Below are positions 35,104 to 44,342 of a DNA stretch of 64,000 nt, piece after piece. The position numbers and the translations under genes were made by a program. The DNA is from Syntrophales bacterium (GTDB taxonomy: Bacteria > Desulfobacterota > Syntrophia > Syntrophales > UBA2210), in NCBI GenBank assembly GCA_023228425.1, contig JALOBE010000008.1:33767-97766 (forward strand). The letters run 5' to 3'. The notes under the pieces are model-generated. The model did not search any database. It was not told the origin of the DNA and saw only the letters and a program-made list of their open reading frames with translations. Position 1 is the stretch's first letter. Every line of letters starts with the position of its first letter.

Positions 35104-36285
35104 ATGGCGGGCCCTCTCAAGACTTTAAAGGTGCTTGATTTTACGACGCTCTTGCCCGGTCCCTACGCTACCGTGTATCTTGCCGATATGGGTGCCCGTG
35201 TTCTGAAAATCGCATCCTCTACCCGGCCCGACATGGCATCCCTCGTTCCACCCTACCTGGACGATACCAATCTATCCTTTGCGACGGCCTTTCTCGGGCG
35301 TGGAAAACGATGTCTTGCCCTTAACCTGAAGGATGGCCGGGCGGTAAGGATCGTTCATCAACTGATAAAGGAATATGACATAATCGTCGAACAGTTCCGT
35401 CCCGGTGTCATGGCAAAGCTGGGTCTTGATTACGAAAGCCTGAAAAAAACAAACCCCGCCCTCATTTACTGTTCCCTCAGCGGGTACGGACAGACGGGCC
35501 CCCTGAAAGAGCGGGCCGGTCACGATATCAACTACCTGGCCAGGTCGGGCCTCATGTCCTACTCGGGACGGCGCGACTCGGGGCCGTCGCTGATGGGGAT
35601 GCAGATTGCCGACGTTGCCTCGGGCTCGCACAACGCGATTATCGGCATCCTTGCCGCCGTGGTCCATCGTCTGGCCACAGGCGAGGGGCAGTGCATAGAC
35701 ATCTCGATGACCGACGGGTGCGTCGCTTTCAATGCCCTCGTGGGATCGAGTGTCCTGGCCGGTGAAACGGCTCCGGGCAGGGAGGAATTTCTTTTGAACG
35801 GCGGCACCCTCTATGATTTCTACGAAACTGCCGACGGCAGGCACCTGAGCTTCGGCGGCCTGGAGCCTCACTTTTTTTCAGCCTTCTGTGAGGCCATCGG
35901 TCGGCCCGACCTGGTCGCCGGCGGTCCGGCGCCGCAAAACGCTTCCGCGGTAAAGGAGGAAGTGCGGGAGATACTGAGGTCCCGGTCCCTCGATGAGTGG
36001 ATGAGCATATTCAATGGACCCGACGCCTGCGTGGAGCCGGTACTCACCCTTGACGAAGTCCTGGTGGACCCCCATGTTGTACAACGGGGTCTCGTGGTGG
36101 ACGTCCGGCTTCCCCGGGGAGGCACGGTCCGGCAGTTGGCGAATCCCCTCAAGTTTTCAAGAACGCCCCCGGAGTACGGGATGGCCGGCGTGCAGGCGGG
36201 GACCCACACTCGGGAAGTGCTCCGGGAACTGGGCTACGCGGACAGCCAGATCGATGAATTCGACAAGACGGGGCTGTTTTCATGA
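35104..36285 (+). CDS. CaiB/BaiF-family protein, probable alpha-methylacyl-CoA racemase
   Basis: A 393-residue family III CoA-transferase/racemase protein. The racemase-type His is in GHDINYLARSG (His140), the Asp in IADVASGS (Asp170) and the Glu in GGLEPHF (Glu254). These have the same order and nearly the same spacing as His126, Asp156 and Glu241 in the mycobacterial alpha-methylacyl-CoA racemase. N-terminal DFTTLLPGPYATVYLADMGA is family-like. The racemase interconverts (R)- and (S)-2-methylacyl-CoA, letting branched substrates enter beta-oxidation. The adjacent dehydrogenase remnant fits that pathway. Confidence 0.85.
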   Translation: MAGPLKTLKVLDFTTLLPGPYATVYLADMGARVLKIASSTRPDMASLVPPYLDDTNLSFATAFLGRGKRCLALNLKDGRAVRIVHQLIKEYDIIVEQFRPGVMAKLGLDYESLKKTNPALIYCSLSGYGQTGPLKERAGHDINYLARSGLMSYSGRRDSGPSLMGMQIADVASGSHNAIIGILAAVVHRLATGEGQCIDISMTDGCVAFNALVGSSVLAGETAPGREEFLLNGGTLYDFYETADGRHLSFGGLEPHFFSAFCEAIGRPDLVAGGPAPQNASAVKEEVREILRSRSLDEWMSIFNGPDACVEPVLTLDEVLVDPHVVQRGLVVDVRLPRGGTVRQLANPLKFSRTPPEYGMAGVQAGTHTREVLRELGYADSQIDEFDKTGLFS

Positions 36286-36397
36286 AAGGCCCGGTACCCG
36301 TCACGGGGAAAGGAATCGGCCACAGTTCGGTACCCGCCTGCCCCCGGAAGTGTCAACGGGCATTTAATGCCCCGAAACAAGACGCATGAGGTGAACA

Positions 36398-37204
36398 ATG
36401 AGCAGAGACGAGATATTCAAGATCGAAAAAGAAGGGGCCATCGCCTGGCTGACCTTAAATCGTCCGGAAAAACGCAATACCATGACCATCGAGTTTTTCG
36501 ATGAACTGCCCCCGATCATGAACGGGTTCGACGAAGATCCCGAAGTGCGGGTTGTGGTCATAAAGGCCGAAGGAAAGAGCTTCACCGCCGGGCTCGACCT
36601 CATGGCGGCCCAGGAGCTTTTGGGCGACGGTTCAGCCCGCTGGCGCGAGTGGCTCCAGTGGAAAGTACTCCGTATGCAGGAGGGTATGAACTCCATTGAA
36701 AGGTGCAGAAAGCCCGTCATCGCAGCCCTGCACGGACACTGTATCGGCGGCGGAATCGACCTGTGCTGCGCCTGTGATATCCGGTACGCGTCGAAGGATG
36801 CCCTTTTCTCCATCCGGGAAACACGGATCGGCATCATAGCCGATATGGGCACACTGCAGCGCGTTCCCTATATCATAGGCCACGGCTGGTTCAGGGAACT
36901 GGCCCTCACGGGCCGCGATTTCAGTGCCGAAGAGGCACTGAAAATGGGGTTTGTCACGCGAGTGTGCGATGACAGGGAGGCCCTCTATGCCGCCGTGAGG
37001 GATCTGGCCGAAGAACTGGCCGCCCTGCCTCCGCTCACTGTCCAGGGCGTCAAGGACGTGATCAATTACAGCCGGGACAACGGTGTGTATCCGGGGCTCG
37101 CCTACGTGGCCCAGAAGAACTCGGCGGCCATTCCCAACGAGGACATGATGGAGGCCATCACGGCCATGTGGGAAAAGAGGAAACCGATGTTCAAGGGAAA
37201 TTGA
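36398..37204 (+). CDS. Delta3,5-delta2,4-dienoyl-CoA isomerase-like crotonase
   Basis: A 268-residue crotonase-fold enzyme. The oxyanion-hole motif is HGHCIGGGIDL. Asp121 (GGIDL), Glu141 (SIRETR) and Asp149 (IIADMGTLQRVP) have exactly the 20- and 8-residue spacing of Asp176, Glu196 and Asp204 in rat dienoyl-CoA isomerase (ECH1), together with the LQR(V/L)P neighbourhood. It should move double bonds in 3,5-dienoyl-CoA intermediates. ATG at 36398 follows GAGGTG. A second crotonase gene follows after 140 bases. Confidence 0.88.
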   Translation: MSRDEIFKIEKEGAIAWLTLNRPEKRNTMTIEFFDELPPIMNGFDEDPEVRVVVIKAEGKSFTAGLDLMAAQELLGDGSARWREWLQWKVLRMQEGMNSIERCRKPVIAALHGHCIGGGIDLCCACDIRYASKDALFSIRETRIGIIADMGTLQRVPYIIGHGWFRELALTGRDFSAEEALKMGFVTRVCDDREALYAAVRDLAEELAALPPLTVQGVKDVINYSRDNGVYPGLAYVAQKNSAAIPNEDMMEAITAMWEKRKPMFKGN

Positions 37205-37344
37205 CCTTTTCGGAATTCATGGCGAACCTCCGGGGCACTTTCCCCGGAGACGGCATGCATGAGGGGAGTGCCGGGGGAACGCCACCGACGGACTGTTCCC
37301 GCGGGAACCGCCGGAGCCGGAGCGGCAGAAACGGAGTGGTTGAG

Positions 37345-38151
37345 ATGATGAACATTCCGAACACATGGAAGACACTGATTTTCGAGGAAGTGGAGCCATC
37401 CATCGGGCTGGTGACCATGAACCGTCCGGAACAGCTGAATGCCATAAACGTGGACATGCTTGCCGAATTCGATCACCTGTTCCAGATTTTGTCTCATGTC
37501 GAGTCGTCCTGCAAGGTCCTCGTCATTACCGGCGCCGGGAATGCCTATTCCGCCGGCGCCGACCTCAATGACGCGATCCTTTATAAGGACACGGATGTCT
37601 TCAAGGACCCCGAGTTGTTCCTGAAACATGTCCAGGAACGATACGCCGGTCTTATTCTCGGCATGCGGCGTATCTCCCAACCCATCATATCGGCCGTCGA
37701 CGGACCCGCCGCGGGCGGCGGATTTTCCATGGCTCTGGCCAGTGATGTGCGTATCGCCACGCCCGAGGCGTATTTTGTCGCTTCCTATATCAACATCGGC
37801 CTTTCGGGCGGCGAACTGGGCTGTTCCTACTATCTTCCCCGCCTGGTGGGCCCGGCCAGGGCCGCTGATGTGCTTCTCACCGGAAGGAAAGTCATGGCTG
37901 AAGAGGCGGAGCGCATCGGGCTTGTAAACAGTGTCGTTCCGAGGGGAGATCTCCGCGAGAAAGCCCTGTCGTACGCGCGGGCCATGGCGGCAAAAAGCCA
38001 CGGCGCGTTGAAACTGACCAAGCGTGTTCTGGATCAGAACATTGACGCGCCATCCCTGGAAGCCGCCATCAACGTTGAAAATCGAAACCAGGCGATCATG
38101 GTTTTTTCCGGAGAGTTTTTTAAGCTCGTTCAGTCCTTTTTCAAGGGATAG
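37345..38151 (+). CDS. Crotonase-fold protein lacking both hydratase Glu residues
   Basis: A 268-residue crotonase superfamily protein. The oxyanion-hole motif is GPAAGGGFSMALASDVRI and ends of the fold are normal. The place of the first catalytic Glu of enoyl-CoA hydratase is Ser (GGFSM against GGCEL), and the second is Tyr (ASYINIG against QPEILLG). The GLSGGELGCSYYLPR loop belongs to a subgroup with unknown or hydrolase-like activity. So it is unlikely to be a standard hydratase. Start ATG at 37345 with GGAG eight bases before; the longer upstream frame is unsupported. Same strand as its neighbours. Confidence 0.85.
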   Translation: MMNIPNTWKTLIFEEVEPSIGLVTMNRPEQLNAINVDMLAEFDHLFQILSHVESSCKVLVITGAGNAYSAGADLNDAILYKDTDVFKDPELFLKHVQERYAGLILGMRRISQPIISAVDGPAAGGGFSMALASDVRIATPEAYFVASYINIGLSGGELGCSYYLPRLVGPARAADVLLTGRKVMAEEAERIGLVNSVVPRGDLREKALSYARAMAAKSHGALKLTKRVLDQNIDAPSLEAAINVENRNQAIMVFSGEFFKLVQSFFKG

Positions 38152-38216
38152 AGAACGCTCTTTCGAGCGGAACACCGCAACAGTTACAAAGGGGGTCCCG
38201 ACGGGAGGAAGGGGGT

Positions 38217-39727
38217 ATGACTGATTTCGACGTTATCGTTATAGGCGCGGGAAACGGCGGGCTGACCGCCGCCGCCACACTGGCCCGAAGAGGGATCAAT
38301 GTCCTGGTCCTTGAACGCCACAATATACCCGGCGGATGCGGAACCAGTTTCTGCAGAGGGCGTTTCGAATTTGAGGTGGCACTCCACCAGTTAAGCGGGA
38401 TGGGAAGTCCCGAGTACCCCGGTCCTCTTCGGGGACTGTTGACCCGGCTGGGGGTTATGGACAAGCTTGACTTCGTTCCCATGACCGATCTGTTTCGCGT
38501 TACCGTGGCCGATGCGATCGACATAACCCTGCGTCCCGACTGGGAAGAGACAGTCGCTGTTCTTTCGAATCGTTTCCCCCGGGAGAAAGAGGCCGTACAA
38601 CGGTTTTTCGACTTCCTGAAGGCCTATTTCATCGAGGTGATCAGCGCCGTTTACATGAGGGATCCCGAAAGAAGCCGCGAAAAATATCCGCTGTTCTTCA
38701 CCCATGCCCTGAGGAGCACCCGGGAAGTACTCGATGAATACTTTGAAGATCCCCTCCTCAAATTCGTGATCACCCCCTACTGGGCGTACATGGGGCTTCC
38801 TCCCCGGCACCTTTCATTCAACGATTTCGCGGCTCTGCTGTTCAGCTACATAGAGTTTAAACCCTACTACCTGAAGGGCGGCTCACAGGCCATGTCCAAC
38901 GCCATCGCCGACGCGATCATCACTGCCGGGAGTTCTGTCCGCTATAATTGCGGTGCGAAGAAAATCGTCGTGAAAAACGGTGCCGTACGGGGGTCATCAC
39001 CGACGAGGGCGATGAAATACGTGCCGACTACGTCATATCGAATGCCTCCAAGATCGCCACATACATGGAACTCCTCGACCCGGAGGAGGTTCCTGAAAGC
39101 GTGATTCCCGAGCTGCGGCAGGCTTCCGTCAGCCAGTCGGCCTTCTGCGTTTACATGGGTTTGGACTGCACACCCGGGGAAGCCGGCATCCCCGAGGCAA
39201 CCCATTTTCTCTCCCAGTCAACGGATGTCGATGTCGGATATGAGAAAATGAAGGTTGTGGACATCGATGACAGGGACTTCCTGATGATGACCTGCTACGA
39301 CCTCATCGTGCCGGACTTCTCCCCTCCCGGCACATGCCAGGTAACCCTGGTGACGCTCAAGTATGGCGAATCCTGGCTCAAGGTGCCTCCCGCCCGTTAC
39401 GCCGAGATGAAATTTAAAATGGGTGACGCCATGATTTCACTGGCGGAGAAGGTCTATCCGGGCCTGCGAACCCACGTTGAGGAAATGGAGATAGCTACAC
39501 CCATTACCCATCTGCGGTATCTGGGGCATCCCCGCGGCGCTATTTACGGCTTCAACCATTTCAGAAAGGACTCTACCATGTTTGTCCCGCCCCGAAGCCA
39601 CCTGAAGGGGCTGCACGGTGCCGGTGCGTGGATGGGGTATCCGGGCTTCCAGCCGACGTTGGAATCAGGTGCCGCGGCGGCCAGGGCCGTTATAAAAGAA
39701 ATGAAAGGGGGGAGGAACGCGCCATGA
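38217..39727 (+). CDS. Phytoene-desaturase-like FAD oxidoreductase, frameshifted
   Basis: A NAD(P)/FAD-dependent oxidoreductase of about 503 residues if repaired. It starts with the dinucleotide motif IVIGAGNGGLTAAATLARRG and ERHNIPGGCGTSF, continues to about KNGAVRG, then resumes in another frame as GVITDEGDEIRADYVISNAS and ends with LHGAGAWMGYPGFQPTLESG, the family's C-terminal FAD contact. A run of five G (38989-38993) carries the break; a sixth G would restore one frame. So it is either a one-base deletion (true pseudogene) or a sequencing error in a homopolymer. Related proteins desaturate or reduce polycyclic or isoprenoid substrates. It overlaps the next gene by ATGA. Confidence 0.85.
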
Positions 39728-40887
39728 ATGATGAACTGGCACCACAGATGGACTGCTACGAAGAGGTTCTGAAAGAAATCGAACTGTCCAGGCGCTTCGG
39801 AAGTGACTACAGCCTTGAACGGGGTGAGGTAGCCAGGTATATCAACGCTCTCCATCCACCGCGCATGACCCTCAGAGTGAGGGAGATCATTCAGGAAACT
39901 TCCTCCACCGCGACCTTCAGGCTCATCCCGGCCGACGGTCAACTCCCGCCCTTTCTTGCCGGTCAGTATGTCACGCTCTTTCTTACTATCGGGAAGATCA
40001 GAACAGCCCGGCCCTACAGCATCTCCTCGCCCCCAAACCAGACGGCCTGGTACGACGTTACGATCCGTCGGGTTGAAGAGGGGCTTGTGTCAAACCACTT
40101 GCTTGACACCATCCAAATCGGCGACCTGATAGAAACTTCCGGTCCGGTGGGCACCTTCTACTACAATCCCATTATACACCGGCCTGTGGTGGCCTTCATT
40201 GCCGGGGGAAGCGGCATCACACCGTTCATGAGCATGATCCGTGAGATTTACGACCGGGGACTTGACCGCAGGGTGTTCCTCTTTTACGGAAACCGCGATT
40301 CAACGGATATCATTTTCGGGGAAGAGATCGAGCGAATTGCCGCGGTATCGGCCAACATTCATTACGTTCCGGTCATTGAAAATCCTGATGAACAATACGA
40401 CGGGAGACGCGGCTTCATTACCGGGAGCGTTGTGAAAGAAGAGATGAAAACCCTGCATGACGCGACCTTTTTCATATGCGGACCCCAGGGGATGTATGAT
40501 TTCTGCCTCCCCGAACTCGAGGCGATGGGAATCCCCCGGCGATCCGTCCGCCGTGAAATGTCCGGCCCGCCGCTCCAGGTCTGGGAGCAGCCGGGGTGGC
40601 CGGAAGAAGTGAAGAAAGATGCCGTCTTTTCGCTGTCCGTGGGGGGAGTGAAAACCGCCACGATACGGGCGCCGGCGACTGAATCGATTCTTACGACGCT
40701 GGAAAAAAACGGAATTCCGGTACCGAGCCTCTGCCGGTCCGGCGAGTGCAGCCTGTGCCGACTGAAACTTCTTTCAGGAACGGTCTTCCAGCCCCGGGGA
40801 ACACCGATCAGAAAATCAGACCGGCAATTCGGCTACATCCATTCCTGCGCGGCCTATCCCCTGGAGGATTGCGCCGTGTTGATCTGA
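39724..40887 (+). CDS. FAD/NAD(P)H reductase with C-terminal [2Fe-2S] ferredoxin
   Basis: A 387-residue flavin reductase. The FAD-binding signature is RPYSISSPP, the NAD(P)-binding motif is GGSGITPFMSM and CGPQGMYDF. The C-terminal plant-type ferredoxin domain has CRSGECSLCRLKLLSG and a fourth Cys in YIHSCAA. It resembles PaaE/CntB-type reductases that feed electrons to an oxygenase, or the reverse in anaerobes. About 60 N-terminal residues precede the flavin domain. It shares an ATGA overlap with the FAD oxidoreductase, so the two are coupled and may exchange electrons. Confidence 0.9.
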   Translation: MNDELAPQMDCYEEVLKEIELSRRFGSDYSLERGEVARYINALHPPRMTLRVREIIQETSSTATFRLIPADGQLPPFLAGQYVTLFLTIGKIRTARPYSISSPPNQTAWYDVTIRRVEEGLVSNHLLDTIQIGDLIETSGPVGTFYYNPIIHRPVVAFIAGGSGITPFMSMIREIYDRGLDRRVFLFYGNRDSTDIIFGEEIERIAAVSANIHYVPVIENPDEQYDGRRGFITGSVVKEEMKTLHDATFFICGPQGMYDFCLPELEAMGIPRRSVRREMSGPPLQVWEQPGWPEEVKKDAVFSLSVGGVKTATIRAPATESILTTLEKNGIPVPSLCRSGECSLCRLKLLSGTVFQPRGTPIRKSDRQFGYIHSCAAYPLEDCAVLI

Positions 40888-40970
40888 GGGAAGGACGTCA
40901 AAGGAGTGGTGTGATCCATGGTCGATGAAGGAACCGATGGACGATAACTACGACAATGCAAGGAGTTGGC

Positions 40971-41954
40971 ATGAAAACAGCGATAACGGAAATGTTTGGA
41001 ATCAAGTACCCCGTAATCTGCGGGGCAATGCAATGGGTCGCCAAGCCGGTGCTCTGTGCCGCCATTTCCAACGCCGGGGGCATGGGAAACCTCACAGCCG
41101 GGAATTATGAGAGCGAGGCGGAGTTTCGCGCCGCCATAGAAGAAACGCGGAAGTTGACGGACAAACCATTCATGGTAGGGATCACGATTCTTCCCTCGGT
41201 GCGGATCACCGCCGAACACCACATGATCTACCTGAAGGTCTGTGCCGAGGAGCAGGTTGCCGGCATAGAGGTTTCAGGCATGCCCCTGGACAAGGCGGTG
41301 GGACTCGATCAGATAGACAGGCTGAAAAAGGCGGGTGTGAAGATCTTTCACAAGGTGGGTTCCGTACGTCACGCGAGACACGTGGAAAAAGTCGGCTATG
41401 ACGGCGTTTACGCCGCCGGCATTGAGGAAGGAGGGCATCCCCTCGACGATGACGTCACCACCATGGTCCTCACGCCGCGCATCGTGGAATCTGTCAAGAT
41501 TCCCGTGGTGACCGTGGGAGGCATCGCGAACGGACGGTCCCTCGCGGCCGCTCTGATGTTGGGGGCCGGGGGAGTGATGATGGCAACCCGCTTCATTGCC
41601 ACCCGGGAGTGCCACGTGCACGACAACATCAAGCAGGAGATCGTCAAGCGCCAGGAAAACGAGACCACCCTTATCTGCAAGAGCCTTAACCTGCAAGGCA
41701 GGGCCCTCAAGAACCAGGTGGTCAGGGAAATCAGTGAGATCGAAAAGCGGGGAGGAACCTTTGAGGACCTCTATCCGCTGATTTCCGGCGACCGTATGAG
41801 CCAGGCCTGGGAAGAGGGGGACGTAGACAAGTCACCCCTGATGGTCGGACAATCCATCGGTCTCGTTCATGATGTCCTTCCCTGCGAGGAGCTTCTTGAA
41901 ACAATGGTGGCGGAGGCCCGTCAAAGAGTACAGGATGTGGGCAGGCTGTTCTGA
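40971..41954 (+). CDS. Nitronate monooxygenase-like flavoprotein (NPD family)
   Basis: A 327-residue TIM-barrel FMN protein of the 2-nitropropane dioxygenase family. It begins TEMFGIKYPVICGAMQWVA and has the FMN-phosphate motif VTVGGIANGRSLAAAL and GAGGVMMATRFIAT, and AAGIEEGGHPLDDD. Family members include nitronate monooxygenases and enoyl-ACP reductase FabK; the role here is not evident. Start ATG at 40971 with AAGGAG five bases before. It closes the acyl-CoA cluster on the plus strand. Confidence 0.88.
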   Translation: MKTAITEMFGIKYPVICGAMQWVAKPVLCAAISNAGGMGNLTAGNYESEAEFRAAIEETRKLTDKPFMVGITILPSVRITAEHHMIYLKVCAEEQVAGIEVSGMPLDKAVGLDQIDRLKKAGVKIFHKVGSVRHARHVEKVGYDGVYAAGIEEGGHPLDDDVTTMVLTPRIVESVKIPVVTVGGIANGRSLAAALMLGAGGVMMATRFIATRECHVHDNIKQEIVKRQENETTLICKSLNLQGRALKNQVVREISEIEKRGGTFEDLYPLISGDRMSQAWEEGDVDKSPLMVGQSIGLVHDVLPCEELLETMVAEARQRVQDVGRLF

Positions 41955-42038
41955 ACGCCGGTCGCTGTTTCAGTCTTCCCGTGGTCGAAATGACACAATC
42001 GACAGTTTTTCAAGGGTCTTCACAGGAGGGTGCCGGGC

Positions 42039-42365
42039 ATGGAGTCCTACGTTCATAAGGACATCGGATGCGAGATACGGTCGATTTCAGGGTACGTTGT
42101 CTGCCTTGAAGAGAAGCGGTTACGTTTCGGCGACCGGGACGTCCTCTATGCCGTCGGCGTCGGTGTCGTCGACAATTCCTGCTGTGGTGTCGGGGGATGC
42201 ATGTTCGTGGAGGTTCCCGGGTATGTGGTGTCATGGCAGGAGGGGTTCGACGACGAAGGAAGGGCGATCACCATGGTTGAGCTCGTTGATGGAGGTGACA
42301 GGGAAGAAATCAGGGCGCTCCTGCTGCGCCTCTATCCCCATTCACAGATAAACTTCAGGGAATGA
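42039..42365 (+). CDS. Small conserved protein of unknown function
   Basis: A 108-residue soluble protein; I do not recognise it. It has a Cys pair and a third Cys in NSCCGVGGCMFVEVPGYVVSW and the strand-like SISGYVVCLEEKRLRFG before it; the end is acidic and helical (GDREEIRALLLRLYPHSQ). AGGAGG at 42024-42029, nine bases from the ATG at 42039, supports the start; a GTG at 42030 is too close. It stands 84 bases after the nitronate monooxygenase-like gene. Confidence 0.7.
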   Translation: MESYVHKDIGCEIRSISGYVVCLEEKRLRFGDRDVLYAVGVGVVDNSCCGVGGCMFVEVPGYVVSWQEGFDDEGRAITMVELVDGGDREEIRALLLRLYPHSQINFRE

Positions 42366-42742
42366 CTCCCCGGCAGAACAGGACGCGACGACATGCTCCA
42401 GGTATCCCGGCCTCCCGGGGTTCTCGTTTCGATACCGTTCGGACTGGCAATTCTGCTGCGTTCCATTGCCAACCGGGTATGCGGGGCGTTAGCCGGCACT
42501 GAGAAAACACAAGGATGAAACAATCGTGGCAAGCTCTGAATTTGCGGCTGACTTTACTTGGGATCGCGTCTTTCGCATTTGGTGGGGAAGTGTCTCTCTT
42601 ACATCGGCACAGAGGGGTGATCAGCAACGAAAGAGCCGAACGTGTGTGTGACAGACGTATCGACGGGTTATTCCACGCTTGTGGTGGCATATCCGGGCCG
42701 TTCTTGTGACGACCTGAAAAGCAGGCATCTGTGGGAGGTTTG

Positions 42743-43714
42743 ATGATTCGAGCGTCGCATCGGGAAGGAATGGTGGAACGAGCACGGGGCTGTCTCCTCG
42801 GACAGCTCGCCGGTGATGCGTTGGGAAGCCTGGTTGAGTTCCAAACACCCGAACAGATTCGACAGGAATATCCCGACGGTGTCCGGGAACTTTCCGGTGG
42901 AGGAACCTGGAACACAATTGCCGGTCAACCGACCGATGATTCAGAGATGGCGCTGTTGCTGGCCCGCATGCTGGTGGATCGGGGGCGGTATGATCCCGGG
43001 GAAGCCAGGAAGGCTTACCTGTTCTGGCTGGATTCCGATCCCTGCGATTGCGGCAAGACCATTTTCAAAGGTCTGCGGGGGGCTGTCGATCGTGACAGTC
43101 AGGCCAATGGGGCGATGATGCGGATCAGCCCGCTGGGTATTTTCGGAGCCAATCATGCCTTGGAACATGTCGCCGAGTGGGCGCGACAAGATGGGGCGAT
43201 CACCCATCCCCATCCGGTTTGTCAGCAAGCCAACGCATTGTTCACAATGGCGATTGCACAGGCCGTCCGTCTGGGATGCAACGGCCGAAATCTATACGAG
43301 CGGATCGTAACCTGGGCTGAAGATATGGGGGTGGATGCGAGCCTCCTGGAGGCGGTCCGAGGCGCCGCCGAAGCCCCACCCGCCGACTATGTCCACCGGC
43401 AGGGATGGGTCCTGACGGCATTCCGCAACGCCCTGTGGCAGCTCCTGCATGCACCGAACCTGGAAGAGGCCGTCGTCGGCACCGTCATGCACGGCGGAGA
43501 CACCGACACCAACGCGGCGATCTGCGGGGCGCTTGTGGGTGCTGTATATGGCCTGGATGCCATACCCAGCCGATGGGTCGACCGGATTCTCAACTGCCGT
43601 CCCAAAGCCGGGCGTCCCGGCGTCCACCGTCCGAGGCCCGAGTGCCTCTGGCCGGTGGACGCCCTTGAGCTGGCTGCGCAGCTGGTAGCTGGGAAGACCG
43701 TCGGCAGGTCTTGA
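42743..43714 (+). CDS. ADP-ribosylglycohydrolase family protein
   Basis: A 323-residue ARH/DraG-family protein. The metal-binding motifs are TDDSEM (near residue 65) and GGDTDTNAAI (near 250), with GQLAGDALGSLVEF at the start and NGAMMRISPLG in the middle. It probably removes ADP-ribose from a protein or small molecule using two magnesium ions. A GTG at 42731 is in frame, but GGGAGG there favours the ATG at 42743. The 42366-42742 interval before it holds no gene I trust. The target and any DraT-type partner are not seen here. Confidence 0.9.
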   Translation: MIRASHREGMVERARGCLLGQLAGDALGSLVEFQTPEQIRQEYPDGVRELSGGGTWNTIAGQPTDDSEMALLLARMLVDRGRYDPGEARKAYLFWLDSDPCDCGKTIFKGLRGAVDRDSQANGAMMRISPLGIFGANHALEHVAEWARQDGAITHPHPVCQQANALFTMAIAQAVRLGCNGRNLYERIVTWAEDMGVDASLLEAVRGAAEAPPADYVHRQGWVLTAFRNALWQLLHAPNLEEAVVGTVMHGGDTDTNAAICGALVGAVYGLDAIPSRWVDRILNCRPKAGRPGVHRPRPECLWPVDALELAAQLVAGKTVGRS

Positions 43715-43857
43715 AAAGTTCCATCACCTTTGTCTGCCGGTGTGCGACGGTGGGAGGACCGGGTCAGTCGCTTGAAGGTCACCCCTGTGATGGTACCCTA
43801 TAACCCGGATGGTTTACGTGCTTCTGAGATGGGACGCAATATTTGCCAACATCTTTG

Positions 43858-43886
43858 TTGACACATGATCATTTTACTTATATGGT
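43858..43886 (+). promoter_or_regulatory. Candidate promoter for the selenium/sulfur operon
   Basis: TTGACA (43858-43863), 17-base spacer, TATGGT (43881-43886). It lies in an AT-rich stretch, 457 bases before the first gene. Confidence 0.6.
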
Positions 43887-43892
43887 GCAAAA

Positions 43893-44342
43893 AATTTAGA
43901 GAGAATTCGGTAACCTCCAAGACGACACATTTGGGGTAGGATCAGTGATTCACAGATTGCTTATTTTCACACCCTTAATATGAGGCGATGCCAGAGAACC
44001 CGGGCGGTTCTCCGGAAGACGTCGTCCCGCCGTTTCTCCCCTGCTTGTCCTTTAGCCCCCTGAAGGTCGTGCCGTTGAGATAACGGCACGGCACGGTCAG
44101 GTGGCAGCTTTGTTCCCATCACACGACAGCATCAACCATAACCCCGGAAAGCGTCTCCGCCGTTTCCTTTGCGGCGCCCTGTCCTTTGTACCTGCGGCGG
44201 GTTCCGATTTGCCGCGACCGGCTCCGGGGATTGTGACGCGAACATGCTCTGCCGCTTTCAACACTCAATCCGCAAGACAGCTTTTGTCCGACGACAGTCC
44301 GGCGGGTCCGGGGGGCATCACATCACAGGAGGAGGTATTTCC
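43893..44342 (+). promoter_or_regulatory. Long structured leader before the YedE-type gene
   Basis: Two perfect hairpins are seen: GAGAACC/GGTTCTC (43994-44000 and 44006-44012) and CGTGCCGTT/AACGGCACG (44068-44076 and 44082-44090, five-base loop). Neither is followed by a T-run. AGGAGGAG precedes the start codon. The 450-base leader suggests regulation at the RNA level; I recognise no known riboswitch. Confidence 0.4.
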
